Assembly (NCBI GenBank): GCA_023392615.1 | Contig: JAEVYT010000030.1 | Span: 372,001-436,000 of the forward strand | From: Bacillota bacterium | GTDB taxonomy: Bacteria; Bacillota; Clostridia; Lachnospirales; Lachnospiraceae | DNA: 64,000 bases | Direction of reading: 5' to 3' | Shown here: one piece after another, positions 63,432 through 64,000 of the stretch | Layout of the letters: each line of letters begins with the position of its first letter | How positions within the stretch are numbered: the first letter of the stretch is position 1 | Made by a program: the position numbers and the translations under genes | The notes under the pieces: model-generated | Told to the model about the DNA's origin: nothing | Database searches by the model: none | The model's input: only the letters and a program-made list of their open reading frames with translations

Positions 63432-64000
63432 TTATTTGATAATTTCAAATTGAATCATGCTATTAACAGAAGCAAGAATAGCTTCTTCATTATTTGCGAT
63501 GGGTGTCCAACCCAAGATTTTCTTGGCTTTTTCATTACTTATATTGCGGCTGATGCTTAATAAATGAGCTCCTTCCTTTGCCTGTTTATTAAATAAGGCT
63601 GACAAATAAATAATCCAATTAGGGATAGCTTTTGTAGAAACTTTTTTTGAAATTTCAGGTTTTTTATTCTTTATGAATGATGCAATTTGAGGCAAAGATA
63701 TGTGACCATCTGCAGACGCTATAAATCGTTCACCATTTGCGTGTGGATTTGTCATTGCACGAATGTGCAAATCAGCTACATCTCTAACATCAACGATATT
63801 TAAAGGAATGTTAGGAATAGCCTTCATTGAACCATCTATTAAATGTTCTAAAAGTCCAAAACTACCAGAGATGTGCTCGTTTAAAGAAGGGCCTAAAATT
63901 GCAACAGGATTGATGGTAGTAAATTCTAAATTTCCGCCTTCTTTCTTTATGAAATCCCAAGCAGCATGTTCCGCCAATAATTTTGACTTTTCGTAAATTG
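63432..64000 (-). CDS. NAD(P)-dependent epimerase/dihydroflavonol reductase-like, 5' end beyond window
   Basis: Partial: about 188 C-terminal residues are present and the gene continues past 64000. The frame reads IYEKSKLLAEHAAWDFI at the edge, which contains the catalytic YxxxK of extended short-chain dehydrogenases (Tyr codon at 63993-63995). Then come FTTINPVAILGPSL, VDVRDVADLHIRAM and NGERFIASADGHIS, typical of dihydroflavonol-4-reductase/aldehyde reductase relatives. A start codon at 63977 would cut off the active site and is rejected. The Rossmann NAD(P) site must lie outside the window. Confidence 0.85.
   Translation of the reverse strand, partial: IYEKSKLLAEHAAWDFIKKEGGNLEFTTINPVAILGPSLNEHISGSFGLLEHLIDGSMKAIPNIPLNIVDVRDVADLHIRAMTNPHANGERFIASADGHISLPQIASFIKNKKPEISKKVSTKAIPNWIIYLSALFNKQAKEGAHLLSISRNISNEKAKKILGWTPIANNEEAILASVNSMIQFEIIK

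Noticed and set aside
63977..63977. TTG at 63977 as the true start of the epimerase-like gene
   Set aside because: The same frame continues to the window edge and encodes the YEKSK catalytic motif, so the gene is simply cut by the window.

Overview
The window is about 64 kb of low-GC DNA with nearly all genes on the + strand. It looks like the chromosome of a motile, anaerobic, plant-fibre-degrading Firmicute of the Lachnospiraceae (Lachnoclostridium phytofermentans-like). This placement is inferred from four things: a Gram-positive PolC, CodY, the Bacillus/Clostridium chemotaxis set (FliY, CheC, CheD), and a secreted GH5-CBM17-CBM28 cellulase. No search could be run, so the species is not established.

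Layout. (1) Positions 1-6350: comM, dprA, topA and codY, with a small REP-like repeat pair between comM and dprA. (2) 6.6-40.0 kb: one very long flagellar/chemotaxis gene string. It runs flgB-flgC-fliE-fliF-fliG-fliH-fliI-fliJ-(MotE-like)-fliK-flgD-(TIGR02530-like)-flgE-flbD-fliL-fliM-fliY-cheY-fliO-fliP-fliQ-fliR-flhB-flhA-flhF-flhG-(PilZ)-cheB-cheA-cheW-cheC-cheD-(small membrane protein)-sigD. A tail of poorly known genes follows: a FapA/DUF342 protein, a disordered 101-aa protein, a SwrB-like membrane/coiled-coil protein and a truncated MltG-like protein. The run closes with a hairpin terminator near 40.0 kb. (3) 40.1-42.05 kb: a self-contained GntR/YtrA-type regulator plus ABC transporter operon, with a consensus promoter and a 29-bp perfect palindrome over its -10/start region. 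(4) 42.2-44.3 kb: rpsB and tsf. (5) 44.7-50.2 kb: an accessory insert holding the large cellulase, a membrane-anchored polysaccharide deacetylase and a bactofilin-like protein. (6) 50.3-61.7 kb: pyrH-frr-uppS-cdsA-dxr-rseP-ispG and polC, an essential block for ribosome recycling, lipid/isoprenoid precursors and replication. (7) 61.7-64.0 kb: an alpha/beta hydrolase, a minus-strand PH-like membrane protein, tRNA-Glu(CTC) and the 3' part of a minus-strand NAD(P)-dependent epimerase/reductase cut by the window end.

The overall order (dprA-topA-codY-fla/che-sigD-swrB-rpsB-tsf-pyrH-frr-uppS-cdsA-dxr-rseP-polC) matches the well-known Bacillus subtilis backbone. The departures are therefore informative: xerC-hslVU is absent upstream of codY, a PilZ gene sits between flhG and cheB, four unknown or poorly known genes flank sigD, an ABC operon lies before rpsB, and a cellulase/deacetylase/bactofilin block lies between tsf and pyrH.

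I see no CRISPR array, transposase, prophage or defence island. The least explained parts are the post-sigD tail genes, the repeat pair upstream of dprA, the stem-loops in the gaps of the fla/che string, and two sigma-D-like sites inside that string.
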